From an uncultured Lachnospiraceae bacterium (lineage in GTDB: Bacteria; Bacillota; Clostridia; Lachnospirales; Lachnospiraceae), in contig USGM01000011.1 in NCBI GenBank assembly GCA_900554205.1, forward strand, positions 1 to 42,879: 42,879 nt of DNA, given 5' to 3'. The position numbers were made by a program, and so were the translations under genes. Under the pieces are notes generated by a model, which saw nothing but the letters and a program-made list of their open reading frames with translations, was not told where the DNA came from and ran no database searches. Below, piece after piece: positions 6,678 through 15,079 of the stretch (its first letter is position 1; the number at the start of each line of letters is the position of its first letter).

Positions 6678-7694
6678 CTAATTGGACTCCGAACTGCTGT
6701 CGGAGGTGCTGTTGCCGTTACTTCCGGTGAAGGATTCGATAGGGTATATGGTCTGGACATCTCCGTTGGGGCTCTCGATGATGACCTTGAGGTCGGGGAG
6801 AACCTCCTCCATCGCCTCGTAGAACATACGCTGTCTTGTCACGGCGGGGTTTTTCAGATATTCAGCATACATGGCATTAAATCGTGCCACCTGTGCAGTC
6901 GCCTCATTGATACGCTCGGTCTTCTGCGCCTCGGCATCCTTTAAGATACCGTCCGCCTGGGCCTGTGCGGAGGGAAGCTGCTCGTTCCGGTATTTGTTGG
7001 CATTGTTCAGAGCGGTTTCCTTGCCCTGCTTCGCTGTTTCAACAGCCTTGAAGGCTTCCATGACCTCAGCGGTGGGCGGCTCGGAATCCTGTATGGTAAT
7101 GTTTACGAGCTGTACGCCGATGTCGTGCTCGTCAAGCCGTTCCACGATCATCTCCTTGATCGCTGCCTGAATCTCATTTTTTCCTGTCGTCAGGACATCA
7201 TCGACGGTGTAGCTTCCTATGACGGTGCGGATGCAGCTCTGGCTGATGTTCCGCAGAATGTCAAGCGGGCGCTTTGAGGCGTACAGTGCCTTTACGGGGT
7301 CGCTGTAGCGGTACTCCACATAGAAGTCAACGTCGATAAAGTTGAAGTCCGAGGTAATCATCAGGGATTCATCTTCATTGACACTGTTGTTGTCGCTGTA
7401 ATAGCCGATGGAAAAGCCCTGAATCGTTGTGTTGACCTTTCTGACCTGCTGGATGAAGGGGATCTTGAAGTGCAGACCCGGGTCGGTCACGGCGGTTGCC
7501 TTGCCGAGGGTGATCAGCACAGCCTGCTCCTGTTCCTTGATCTCATAGGTGGTATTCAGAAGAAGGATGAGGACGACAATGACTGCTGCCGCAATGCCGA
7601 AGATCTTGCCTGTGGGCTTCCGCTTCGGGCTTGCCTGTGAACCTCCATCCATTGTTGTAAAACCGTTTTGTCTGTTGCGAAATGAATCGCGCAT
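6678..7694 (-). CDS. hflK: HflK-like SPFH/band-7 membrane protein (FtsH modulator subunit)
   Basis: Residues 31-47 of the 338 form a single transmembrane segment after a basic, polar N-terminus. The SPFH domain follows (YEIKEQEQAVLITLGKA, DPGLHFKIPFIQQV, VDFYVEYRYSDPVKAL) and then a long helical region (QLPSAQAQADGILKDAEA). It is the expected HflC partner, and gene order hflK-hflC is the usual one. I chose the ATG at 7694 because AAAGGAG lies seven bases upstream; an ATG ten codons earlier lacks an SD. The C-terminus is Ser/Asn-rich, low complexity. A matching promoter lies at 7737-7765. Confidence 0.9.
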   Translation of the reverse strand: MRDSFRNRQNGFTTMDGGSQASPKRKPTGKIFGIAAAVIVVLILLLNTTYEIKEQEQAVLITLGKATAVTDPGLHFKIPFIQQVRKVNTTIQGFSIGYYSDNNSVNEDESLMITSDFNFIDVDFYVEYRYSDPVKALYASKRPLDILRNISQSCIRTVIGSYTVDDVLTTGKNEIQAAIKEMIVERLDEHDIGVQLVNITIQDSEPPTAEVMEAFKAVETAKQGKETALNNANKYRNEQLPSAQAQADGILKDAEAQKTERINEATAQVARFNAMYAEYLKNPAVTRQRMFYEAMEEVLPDLKVIIESPNGDVQTIYPIESFTGSNGNSTSDSSSESN

Positions 7695-7736
7695 AATTGT
7701 GCTCCTTTCTCTTGGGTACATCATTGAGTTGACACT

Positions 7737-7765
7737 ATCATACTAAAAATACTCCGGAAAGGCAA
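7737..7765 (-). promoter_or_regulatory. Promoter of hflK-hflC
   Basis: On the minus strand TTGCCT (7765-7760), a 17-base spacer and TATGAT (7742-7737) stand 42 bases before the hflK ATG. Confidence 0.65.
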
Positions 7766-7823
7766 TGGAAACTCCTGCACGATAAGGGGCAGTAACGTGG
7801 CTGGATTGTTACGAGGAAATAGC

Positions 7824-7852
7824 TTGCGGGCGCGGCTTAAAAGAGATAAGAT
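7824..7852 (+). promoter_or_regulatory. Probable promoter of the deacetylase/glycerol block
   Basis: TTGCGG (7824-7829), 17 bases and TAAGAT (7847-7852) face right, 44 bases before the deacetylase ATG. Confidence 0.5.
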
Positions 7853-7896
7853 GATAATAATAGCGGCACTTGCCGCAGGGAGGAGCGACAGGAGAG

Positions 7897-8700
7897 ATGA
7901 AGGTATATATCTGTTTCCCGGAAGGGCGGGCAAAGGCACTGACAATGAGCTATGACGACGGCAAGGTGCAGGACGAAAGACTTGTGGAAATCTTCAATAA
8001 GCATGGCATCAGGGGAACCTTTAACCTCAACTATGGTATGCTCGGCAAGGAGCCGCGGCTTCCGGCGGAAAGGGTGAAGGAGCTTTACCGGGGACATGAG
8101 ATTGCAACACATACCATGACGCATCCGACGATTGCGAGATGCCCGATGGCGGCGGTGGCGGAGGAAATCCTCGAGGACAGAAAGGGACTGGAACAGCTGA
8201 CCGGGCAGATTATCCGGGGACACGCCTATCCCAACGGCTCCTATAACAGCGAGATCAAGCAGCTTTTTCGGCAGCTGGGAATTGCCTATGCGAGAGTGGT
8301 ACAGGCAGTGGACGACTTTGCGCTTCCGGCTGACCCTTATGAATGGCACCCGACCTGCCATCACAATGATCCGGGGCTGATGGACAAGGCGAAGTTCTTT
8401 GCCGAATTTAAGAAGAAGCAGTATCTGAAGCTGATGTATGTATGGGGGCACAGCTATGAATTCGACCAGAATGATAACTGGGGAGTTATTGAAGAGTTCT
8501 GCGAGTTCATGGGAGGACGGAAGGATATCTGGTACGCCACAAACATAGAGATCATTGATTATATGGAGGCGGCCGGCGCATTGAAATTTTCAGCCGACGG
8601 GACGAGAGTGTTCAACCCGTCCGCGGAGAGTGTCTGGCTTGAGATTGATGATGAGAGGTATGTGGAGGCAAAAGGCGGCTGCGTGACGGAACTGGTATAA
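7897..8700 (+). CDS. Polysaccharide deacetylase family (NodB-like) protein
   Basis: The 267-residue protein carries NodB-homology motifs in order: ALTMSYDDGK (TFDDG-like, metal-binding Asp pair), HEIATHTMTHPTI (H-x3-H metal ligands), RGHAYPNGSYN (in place of RxPYG) and YVWGHSYEFD. Such enzymes remove N- or O-acetyl groups from cell-wall or exopolysaccharide sugars using a divalent metal. There is no signal peptide, so either the protein is cytoplasmic or its substrate is small (inference). ATG 7897 has an AGGAGAG-type SD; an upstream TTG is less likely. It leads the glycerol cluster 52 bases ahead of the next gene, but a functional link is not evident. Confidence 0.85.
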   Translation: MKVYICFPEGRAKALTMSYDDGKVQDERLVEIFNKHGIRGTFNLNYGMLGKEPRLPAERVKELYRGHEIATHTMTHPTIARCPMAAVAEEILEDRKGLEQLTGQIIRGHAYPNGSYNSEIKQLFRQLGIAYARVVQAVDDFALPADPYEWHPTCHHNDPGLMDKAKFFAEFKKKQYLKLMYVWGHSYEFDQNDNWGVIEEFCEFMGGRKDIWYATNIEIIDYMEAAGALKFSADGTRVFNPSAESVWLEIDDERYVEAKGGCVTELV

Positions 8701-8752
8701 TCAGTGACACTGCGGCTTGCAGGATAAATTACGGAATGGGAGGGCAGGGCAG

Positions 8753-10213
8753 ATGACGGATATTATTGTAATTGGGGCGGGCGTTACGGGCTGCGCGATC
8801 GCAAGGGAGCTTTCGCGTTACCATCTGGAGATCACGGTTCTCGAGCGGGCTTCGGATGTCTGTGAGGGAACGTCAAAGGCGAACAGCGGGATTGTTCATG
8901 CCGGATATGACGCGCATCCCGGCACGTTAAAGGCGAAGCTGAATGCAGAGGGCAACAGGCTGATGGAGGCGCTGTCAGAGGAGCTGGATTTCCCTTTTAA
9001 GCGGAACGGTTCTCTTGTCCTATGCTTCGACGAGGCGGACAGACCGAGACTTCAGAAGCTGCTGGAGCAGGGTATCGAAAACGGTGTGAAGGAGCTGCGG
9101 ATCCTTGAGAAGGAGGAACTGAAGGCGCTTGAACCAGAAATCTCAGATTCGGCGGTTGCGGCGCTCTATGCGCCGACGGGAGGGATTGTCTGTCCGTTCG
9201 GGCTGACAATCGCGCTGGCGGAGAACGCGGCGGTCAACGGTGTCCTGTTTGAACTGAACACGGAGGTCGAAAAGGTTGAGAAGAAAGAGGGCGGCTATCT
9301 TGTGACAACCGGCCGCGGGACATATGAGGCGAAGGTTGTCGTCAATGCGGCGGGAGTCTACGCGGATCGCTTTCACAATATGGTCAGCGGAGAAAAGCTC
9401 CATATTATTCCCCGGAAGGGCGAATACTGCCTGATGGATAAAAAGGTCGGAGGGTTGGTGAGCCGGACGATCTTCCAGCTGCCGACGAAATACGGCAAGG
9501 GCGTTCTGGTTACGCCGACGGTTCACGGCAATCTGCTCGCGGGTCCGACAGCGGTTGACACCGAGGATCATGAAGGAATCAACACCACCCGCGAAGGCAT
9601 GGAGGATGTGCTGAGGCGCGCGGCGGCGAGCGTTACCGCCCTTCCGACGAGACAGATCATTACCTCCTTTGCCGGACTCCGGGCGCATGAGGAGAAGGGC
9701 GATTTTGTCCTTGGACAGCCGGCGGACGCAGAGGGCTTTTTCGACGCTGCGGGAATCGAGTCTCCGGGACTGACCTGCGCACCGGCGCTGGGGAAAATGC
9801 TTGCGGAGCAGATCGCCGCATACCTCTCGGCGGCCGAAAAGAAGGACTTTATAGCGGTGAGAAAGGGCATTCCGAATATGCAATCGGCATCCCCGGAGGA
9901 AAAGCAGCGGCTGATCGCCGAAAATCCCCTGTATGCAAACGTGGTGTGCAGATGCGAACTGGTAACGGAGGGTGAGATTGTGGATGCCATTCACAGACCG
10001 CTCGGCGCGACGACGCTGGACGGCATCAAACGGCGGACAAGGGCAGGAATGGGGCGCTGTCAGGCGGGCTTCTGTTCCCCTAAAACGGTGGAAATTCTGG
10101 CGAGGGAGCTTGGAAGGGACATGGGAGAGATCAGCAAGAAGGGCAGTGGAAGTGAGTTCCTTACAGGCTATGACAAGGACGGAATCGATGCGGGAGAGGG
10201 GGATGCGAGATGA
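8753..10213 (+). CDS. FAD-dependent GlpA-like glycerol-3-phosphate dehydrogenase with BFD [2Fe-2S] tail
   Basis: Of 486 residues, the first 370 are a DAO-type FAD oxidoreductase fold, with dinucleotide motif VIGAGVTGCAIARE at residues 6-19 and NSGIVHAGYDAHPGTLKA. The C-terminal part is a BFD-like [2Fe-2S] domain with Cys 399, 401, 436 and 441. This architecture is that of anaerobic glycerol-3-phosphate dehydrogenase subunit A, which oxidises glycerol-3-phosphate to dihydroxyacetone phosphate. The hydroxyglutarate-oxidase relatives LhgO/YgaF are alternatives. GGGAGGG sets the start at 8753. The last bases overlap the next start (ATGA at 10210), implying translational coupling. Association with glpK supports the glycerol role. 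Confidence 0.85.
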   Translation: MTDIIVIGAGVTGCAIARELSRYHLEITVLERASDVCEGTSKANSGIVHAGYDAHPGTLKAKLNAEGNRLMEALSEELDFPFKRNGSLVLCFDEADRPRLQKLLEQGIENGVKELRILEKEELKALEPEISDSAVAALYAPTGGIVCPFGLTIALAENAAVNGVLFELNTEVEKVEKKEGGYLVTTGRGTYEAKVVVNAAGVYADRFHNMVSGEKLHIIPRKGEYCLMDKKVGGLVSRTIFQLPTKYGKGVLVTPTVHGNLLAGPTAVDTEDHEGINTTREGMEDVLRRAAASVTALPTRQIITSFAGLRAHEEKGDFVLGQPADAEGFFDAAGIESPGLTCAPALGKMLAEQIAAYLSAAEKKDFIAVRKGIPNMQSASPEEKQRLIAENPLYANVVCRCELVTEGEIVDAIHRPLGATTLDGIKRRTRAGMGRCQAGFCSPKTVEILARELGRDMGEISKKGSGSEFLTGYDKDGIDAGEGDAR

Positions 10214-11484
10214 AGAAGGATCTGGTGATTATCGGAGGCGGCCCGGCGGGACTTGCCGCAGCGATTGCCGCAAGAGAGGCAGGCGTGGAGGATCTGCTGA
10301 TCGTGGAGCGCGATGCCAGACTCGGCGGCATCCTCAACCAATGCATCCACAACGGCTTCGGTCTGCATACCTTCAAGGAGGAGCTGACCGGCCCAGAGTA
10401 TGCGGCGAGGTATATCGAACAGGCGCGGGAGCTGGAAATTCCCTATAAATTAAACACTATGGTCGTTGATCTGACACAGGTGTCGGAAGATGGCACAAAG
10501 CTTGTGACGGTCATGAACCGCGAGGAAGGACTGTATGTGATCGAGGCGAAGGCGGTCATTCTTGCCATGGGGTGCCGTGAGCGTTCCAGAGGAGCGCTGA
10601 ATATTCCCGGCTATCGTCCGGCGGGAATTTATTCTGCGGGCACGGCGCAGCGCTATGTAAATATGGAAGGAAGAATGCCCGGCAGAGAGGTTGTCATTCT
10701 CGGCTCCGGTGATATCGGATTGATTATGGCGCGCCGGATGACCCTCGAGGGCGCAAAGGTAAAGCTCGTGGCGGAGCTGATGCCGTACTCCGGCGGGCTT
10801 AAGAGAAACATTGTGCAGTGTCTGGACGATTTCGGTATACCGCTTAAGCTGAGCCATACGGTTGTTGACATCAAGGGACGCGACAGGGTCGAAGCGGTTG
10901 TCATCGCTGCTGTCGATGAGCATTTAAAGCCCATCCCCGGAACGGAGGAGGAAATTCCCTGCGATACCCTGCTTCTGTCCTGCGGACTGATTCCTGAGAA
11001 TGAGCTTTCAACCAATCTGGGCGTCGGGATGAACCCCGTGACAAACGGGCCGAAGGTCAATGAAAGCCTTGAGACGGACAAGGCGGGTGTCTTTGCCTGC
11101 GGGAATGTCCTCCATGTACATGATCTTGTGGATTATGTTTCCGAGGAGGCGGCACAGGCGGGCAGACATGCGGCGGCATACCTGAGAGGGGAACGGAAGT
11201 CCTCCGGAAAGGAAATCCCCATCAGAGCGGTGAACGGTGTGCGCTATACGGTTCCCTCCTCGATCGATGTTCAGCGGATGGAGGAGACGCAGATCGTCCG
11301 CTTCCGTGTAGACAATGTGTACCGGGATGCGGCGGTTGAGATTGCCTATAACGGCAGCGTTGTCAGCAGCAGGAAAAAGAAGGTGCTGGCTCCCGGCGAG
11401 ATGGAGCAGATCATTCTCAGAAGGGCGGAGCTGGAGCAGACGCAGGATCTTGCAGAGATCACGGTTTCACTGCGGAAAGGATGA
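10210..11484 (+). CDS. NAD(P)/FAD-dependent oxidoreductase, partner of the GlpA-like protein
   Basis: This 424-residue flavoprotein has an N-terminal FAD motif (LVIIGGGPAGLAAAIAA), an ERDARLGGILNQCIHNGFG segment, and a second dinucleotide motif (VVILGSGDIGLIMARRM) for NAD(P). The ending GVFACGNVLHVHDLVDYV is typical of pyridine-nucleotide-disulfide-type reductases. It lies between the dehydrogenase and the Cys-cluster protein with almost no spacing, so the three probably form one electron-transfer complex passing electrons from glycerol-3-phosphate to an unknown acceptor (inference). It is not a classic GlpB, which lacks this double Rossmann arrangement. The family also includes sarcosine-oxidase-alpha and opine-oxidase-like subunits. 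Confidence 0.82.
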   Translation: MKKDLVIIGGGPAGLAAAIAAREAGVEDLLIVERDARLGGILNQCIHNGFGLHTFKEELTGPEYAARYIEQARELEIPYKLNTMVVDLTQVSEDGTKLVTVMNREEGLYVIEAKAVILAMGCRERSRGALNIPGYRPAGIYSAGTAQRYVNMEGRMPGREVVILGSGDIGLIMARRMTLEGAKVKLVAELMPYSGGLKRNIVQCLDDFGIPLKLSHTVVDIKGRDRVEAVVIAAVDEHLKPIPGTEEEIPCDTLLLSCGLIPENELSTNLGVGMNPVTNGPKVNESLETDKAGVFACGNVLHVHDLVDYVSEEAAQAGRHAAAYLRGERKSSGKEIPIRAVNGVRYTVPSSIDVQRMEETQIVRFRVDNVYRDAAVEIAYNGSVVSSRKKKVLAPGEMEQIILRRAELEQTQDLAEITVSLRKG

Positions 11485-11488
11485 GCTT

Positions 11489-11848
11489 ATGGAAAAGAGA
11501 GAATTCGTTTGTATCGGCTGTCCGCTTGGCTGTAACGTGACAGTAGAATTAGAAGGAACCGCTATCCGGCAGATCAGCGGAAATACCTGTCCGCGCGGGG
11601 CAGATTATGTGACAAAGGAGCTGACTGATCCCCGCCGCATCGTGACGAGTCTGGTGCGCGTCCACGGGGGAGAGCTGCCGGTCGTCTCCGTGAAGACCGC
11701 CGCCGACATTCCGAAGGATAAGATAGCGGACTGTATCAGGGAGCTGAAAAAAATTGAGCTTCAGGCACCGGTTCATATGGGGGAGGCCGTCGTGGAGAAT
11801 GTCTGCGGAAGCGGTGTCAATGTGGTGGCTACACGAACTGTGCTGTAA
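11489..11848 (+). CDS. DUF1667 small Cys-cluster protein of the glycerol operon
   Basis: The 119-residue protein begins FVCIGCPLGC and continues to NTCPRGADYV, giving Cys 8, 11, 15 and 34: a CxxCxxxC-x18-C pattern that should hold an iron-sulfur cluster or zinc. DUF1667 proteins are repeatedly found beside GlpA-like flavoproteins. A redox-carrier role analogous to GlpC is plausible but inferred. It starts four bases after the previous stop. TPRRIV-like and DIPKDKI segments are typical of the family. No signal or membrane segment is seen. Confidence 0.85.
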   Translation: MEKREFVCIGCPLGCNVTVELEGTAIRQISGNTCPRGADYVTKELTDPRRIVTSLVRVHGGELPVVSVKTAADIPKDKIADCIRELKKIELQAPVHMGEAVVENVCGSGVNVVATRTVL

Positions 11849-11877
11849 ATAAATTATAAATAAGGAGAGGTATCGGT

Positions 11878-13377
11878 ATGCAGAAATATGTGATGGCACT
11901 GGATCAGGGGACGACAAGCTCCCGCTGTATTTTGTTTGATAAATCGGGGAACATCTGCTCCATGTCCCAGAAGGAATTTACGCAGATCTATCCCCAGCCG
12001 GGCTGGGTGGAACACAACCCGATGGAGATATGGTCGAGCCAGCTTGCGGTTGCGACAGAATGTATGGCGATGGTCGGGGCGACGCATGAGGACATTGCGG
12101 GCATCGGCATTACGAACCAGAGAGAGACGACGATACTCTGGGACGGGAAGACCGGAGAGCCGGTCTATAACGCGATTGTATGGCAGTGCCGCAGAACGGC
12201 GGACATGATCGAGGAACTCAAGAGGGACGGCTTCGACGGGACGATCCGGGAGAGGACAGGGCTGATTCCAGATGCCTATTTCAGCGCATCGAAGATTGCA
12301 TGGATACTGAAAAATGTACCCGGCGCAAGGGAGAAGGCGGAGGCTGGCGAACTGCTCTTTGGAACGGTAGACACATGGCTGATCTGGAACCTGACAAAGG
12401 GTGCCGTTCATGTGACCGATTACACGAATGCATCGAGAACGATGCTGTTCGACATTCACAGACTCTGCTGGGATGAGGAGATTCTGGCGCGGTTCGAGAT
12501 TCCGGCATGCATTCTTCCCGGGGTAAAACCCTCCAGCTGCGTGTATGGACATACGGATGCCTCCGTGCTGGGCGGTGAGATACCGATTGCCGGTGCTGCG
12601 GGAGACCAGCAGGCGGCGCTCTTCGGGCAGTGCTGCTTTGAACAGGGAGAGGTGAAAAATACCTACGGAACGGGTTGCTTCTTATTAATGAATACAGGTA
12701 CGGATGCAATAGAGTCAAAGTCCGGTCTGTTGACGACGATTGCGGCGAGCACCTCCGAAAAGGTGGAATATGCGCTTGAGGGCAGCGTGTTTGTGGCGGG
12801 CGCCGGGGTGCAGTGGCTGAGGGACAGTATGCGTATGCTGAAAAGCGCGTCACAGTCGCAGGAATATTGTGAGGCAGTGGAGGACACGGCGGGAGTGTAT
12901 GTCGTTCCGGCATTTGCGGGCATGGGAGCACCGTACTGGAACCAGTATGCGCGAGGAACCGTCGTCGGACTGACGAGGGGCTGCAGCAAGGAGCATTTTA
13001 TCCGTGCGGTGCTGGAATCCATCGCGTATCAGACGGCGGATGTGCTCCGTGCGATGGAACAGGACAGCGGCATTCACTTAAAGAGCCTGAAGGTAGACGG
13101 TGGGGCGAGTGCGAATGACTTCCTGATGCAGTTTCAGGCGGATATTGTCGATACGGATGTGCGCAGACCGAAGTGCATCGAGACAACGGCGCTTGGGGCG
13201 GCATATCTGGCGGGACTGGCAGTCGGGTACTGGCGCGACCGTGATGAAATCCGGGAAAACTGGCAGATTGGCGCAGTGTTCGGCTCGAAAATGGATGCCG
13301 GGAAGCGGGAAAAGCTCCTCAAGGGCTGGAGGAGAGCCGTAAAATGCGCGCTGATCTGGGCGGAGGATGAGGATTAA
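11878..13377 (+). CDS. glpK: Glycerol kinase
   Basis: At 499 residues this is a full-length FGGY-family kinase. Motifs are LDQGTTSSRCILFD at the start (phosphate loop), QPGWVEHNPMEIW, GITNQRETTILWD, NAIVWQCRRT, GAAGDQQAALFGQ, KNTYGTGCFLLMNTG and KVDGGASANDFLMQFQAD. It phosphorylates glycerol with ATP to glycerol-3-phosphate, the substrate of the upstream dehydrogenase. A strong AAGGAGAGG SD precedes the ATG by seven to eight bases. No glpF or glpR is next to it. It is the last gene of the block; a new promoter follows at 13388. Confidence 0.97.
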   Translation: MQKYVMALDQGTTSSRCILFDKSGNICSMSQKEFTQIYPQPGWVEHNPMEIWSSQLAVATECMAMVGATHEDIAGIGITNQRETTILWDGKTGEPVYNAIVWQCRRTADMIEELKRDGFDGTIRERTGLIPDAYFSASKIAWILKNVPGAREKAEAGELLFGTVDTWLIWNLTKGAVHVTDYTNASRTMLFDIHRLCWDEEILARFEIPACILPGVKPSSCVYGHTDASVLGGEIPIAGAAGDQQAALFGQCCFEQGEVKNTYGTGCFLLMNTGTDAIESKSGLLTTIAASTSEKVEYALEGSVFVAGAGVQWLRDSMRMLKSASQSQEYCEAVEDTAGVYVVPAFAGMGAPYWNQYARGTVVGLTRGCSKEHFIRAVLESIAYQTADVLRAMEQDSGIHLKSLKVDGGASANDFLMQFQADIVDTDVRRPKCIETTALGAAYLAGLAVGYWRDRDEIRENWQIGAVFGSKMDAGKREKLLKGWRRAVKCALIWAEDED

Positions 13378-13387
13378 AATTGAGCGG

Positions 13388-13416
13388 TTGCGTTTTTTCC
13401 GACAAACGTTTAAAAT
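13388..13416 (+). promoter_or_regulatory. Promoter upstream of the TPR-GGDEF gene
   Basis: TTGCGT (13388-13393), 17 bases and TAAAAT (13411-13416) lie right after glpK. There is no clear terminator hairpin between glpK and this promoter. Confidence 0.55.
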
Positions 13417-13466
13417 AGGACGAGTATAGTGTGTTTTCATGGAAAGCGGGTGCAGGCTTGGGAAGC

Positions 13467-15065
13467 ATGACGGAAGAAATTCAAAACTACATAGATGACA
13501 TCATAAAAGAGAGAAGAGCAAACGGATTCTTCGATTATCAAACCTGCCAGACGGTGCTTGAGCACGCAGCAGAGTTAAAATCGGACGCTGTTTCCGGTAT
13601 GGGTTATTACTATTTTGCAGAGTACTACTGGAACCGTGGGGAGTACGAGGAGACAATGTACTGTCTCAGCGAATGCACGAAGTGCTTTCAGGCGGAAGAG
13701 ATGTTTGAATTTCTTGCCAGAAGCTATAATCTGATGGGCATTGTCACGGATGAGCAGGGCAACCGTGTCATCGCGCTGAACTATTTTTACTCGGGATTGC
13801 AGTATGCGGAGAAAAACGACCTGTTCTATGTGCAGGCGATGCTTGAGGGAAATATCGGAAAGATTCTGATGTGCCTGAAGAGGTACGAAGAGGCGGCGGC
13901 AAGGTTTGCACAGTCGATCATACGCTACGAGGAGGCGGATGAGACCTATCACAGACTGCTGCACATGATGAACTGTATGCTGCGCTGCGGAATGTGTTAC
14001 CTGAAGCTCGGCAGGACAGAGGATGCTTATGCCATGTGGGACAAGGTGGAGAAGGTGCGCCGCGAACATTCCGGCAAGGATTATTCCCAGATTAACCTGT
14101 TGCTCTTTGAGGCGGAGTGTGAGGCAAAAAAGGGCAGTGTACAGCGTGCTCGGGAGTGCATAGAAGGCATTTTGTGGTGTCTGGAAGGACTAAACGATAT
14201 TTCGGAGGTGCGGGTCGGTCTGACGGAGCTTGCGGAGCTTATGACCCAGACAGGGGATGCCGTTCAGGCGGATCGTTTCTTTGAAATAGCGGAAGGCAAG
14301 GGGCTGGAAAAGCAGCCCATCATGGAGATGGATCTGTATCCGAGCCGCAGTGCATATCTGCTGAAGCAGGGGCGTGATGTGGATTATCTGCGTTGTACCA
14401 GAAGATATTTTACCAATTACGAGAGAGATCGCCAGAACAAGAAGCAGGTGGCGGCGAGGATGATGGAGCTGCGCGACAGACTCCAGACGATGGAACAGGA
14501 GAGGGAGCGCATGCGTGCTGCAAACCGCAGACTGGAGACCATAGCGCTCTATGACTCCATGACAGGCCTCGCGAACCGCACCTATCTGCACGAATATATT
14601 TCTGCGAAGTTCGAGGAAGCGCATCAGGAAAAGAAGCTGTTCGGAATCGAACTGATGGATATTGATTATTTTAAGCAATTTAACGATACCAACGGACATC
14701 TTGCGGGCGACGCCTGCATCGAGGAGGTTGCGAATGTCCTGAGAAAGGTAGAGAATGAGAATATCTTCTGCGGCAGATACGGCGGCGACGAATTTATGAT
14801 CGTTTATACCGGGATGACCGTAGATGAGATCAGGGAGGTAACGGAAAAGATCCAGACCGGAGTCAGGGCGTTGAAGATTCCGCACATTTCCTCCAGCTGT
14901 ACGGATATTGTCACGGTCAGCCAGGGAGTGTTTGTGCGCGTGCCGGACGAGCAGAACAGAGAGTGGGATTACAGTGTCAGGGCGGATGCGATCCTCTATC
15001 AGGCGAAGAAGAGCGGAAAGAACTGCTATAAGATCGATACGGAGTTTTTTGATACTGATAATTGA
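13467..15065 (+). CDS. TPR-repeat sensor / GGDEF diguanylate cyclase
   Basis: The first 330 residues of this 532-residue protein are helical repeats of TPR type (GEYEETMYCLSECTKCFQ, RYEEAAARFAQSIIRYEEA, LGRTEDAYAMWDKVE). A short coiled coil (about 340-370) leads into a GGDEF domain: DSMTGLANRTYLHEY, DIDYFKQFNDTNGHLAGD and RYGGDEF with GGDEF at 439-443. The domain is complete to its end, so the enzyme should make cyclic di-GMP. No RxxD inhibitory site precedes GGDEF. No membrane segment is seen, so the TPR part probably senses a cytoplasmic protein partner. ATG 13467 has only a weak GGGAAG SD; GTG 13431 in frame is an alternative. Confidence 0.88.
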   Translation: MTEEIQNYIDDIIKERRANGFFDYQTCQTVLEHAAELKSDAVSGMGYYYFAEYYWNRGEYEETMYCLSECTKCFQAEEMFEFLARSYNLMGIVTDEQGNRVIALNYFYSGLQYAEKNDLFYVQAMLEGNIGKILMCLKRYEEAAARFAQSIIRYEEADETYHRLLHMMNCMLRCGMCYLKLGRTEDAYAMWDKVEKVRREHSGKDYSQINLLLFEAECEAKKGSVQRARECIEGILWCLEGLNDISEVRVGLTELAELMTQTGDAVQADRFFEIAEGKGLEKQPIMEMDLYPSRSAYLLKQGRDVDYLRCTRRYFTNYERDRQNKKQVAARMMELRDRLQTMEQERERMRAANRRLETIALYDSMTGLANRTYLHEYISAKFEEAHQEKKLFGIELMDIDYFKQFNDTNGHLAGDACIEEVANVLRKVENENIFCGRYGGDEFMIVYTGMTVDEIREVTEKIQTGVRALKIPHISSSCTDIVTVSQGVFVRVPDEQNREWDYSVRADAILYQAKKSGKNCYKIDTEFFDTDN

Positions 15066-15079
15066 CAGGAGGAAATAGG

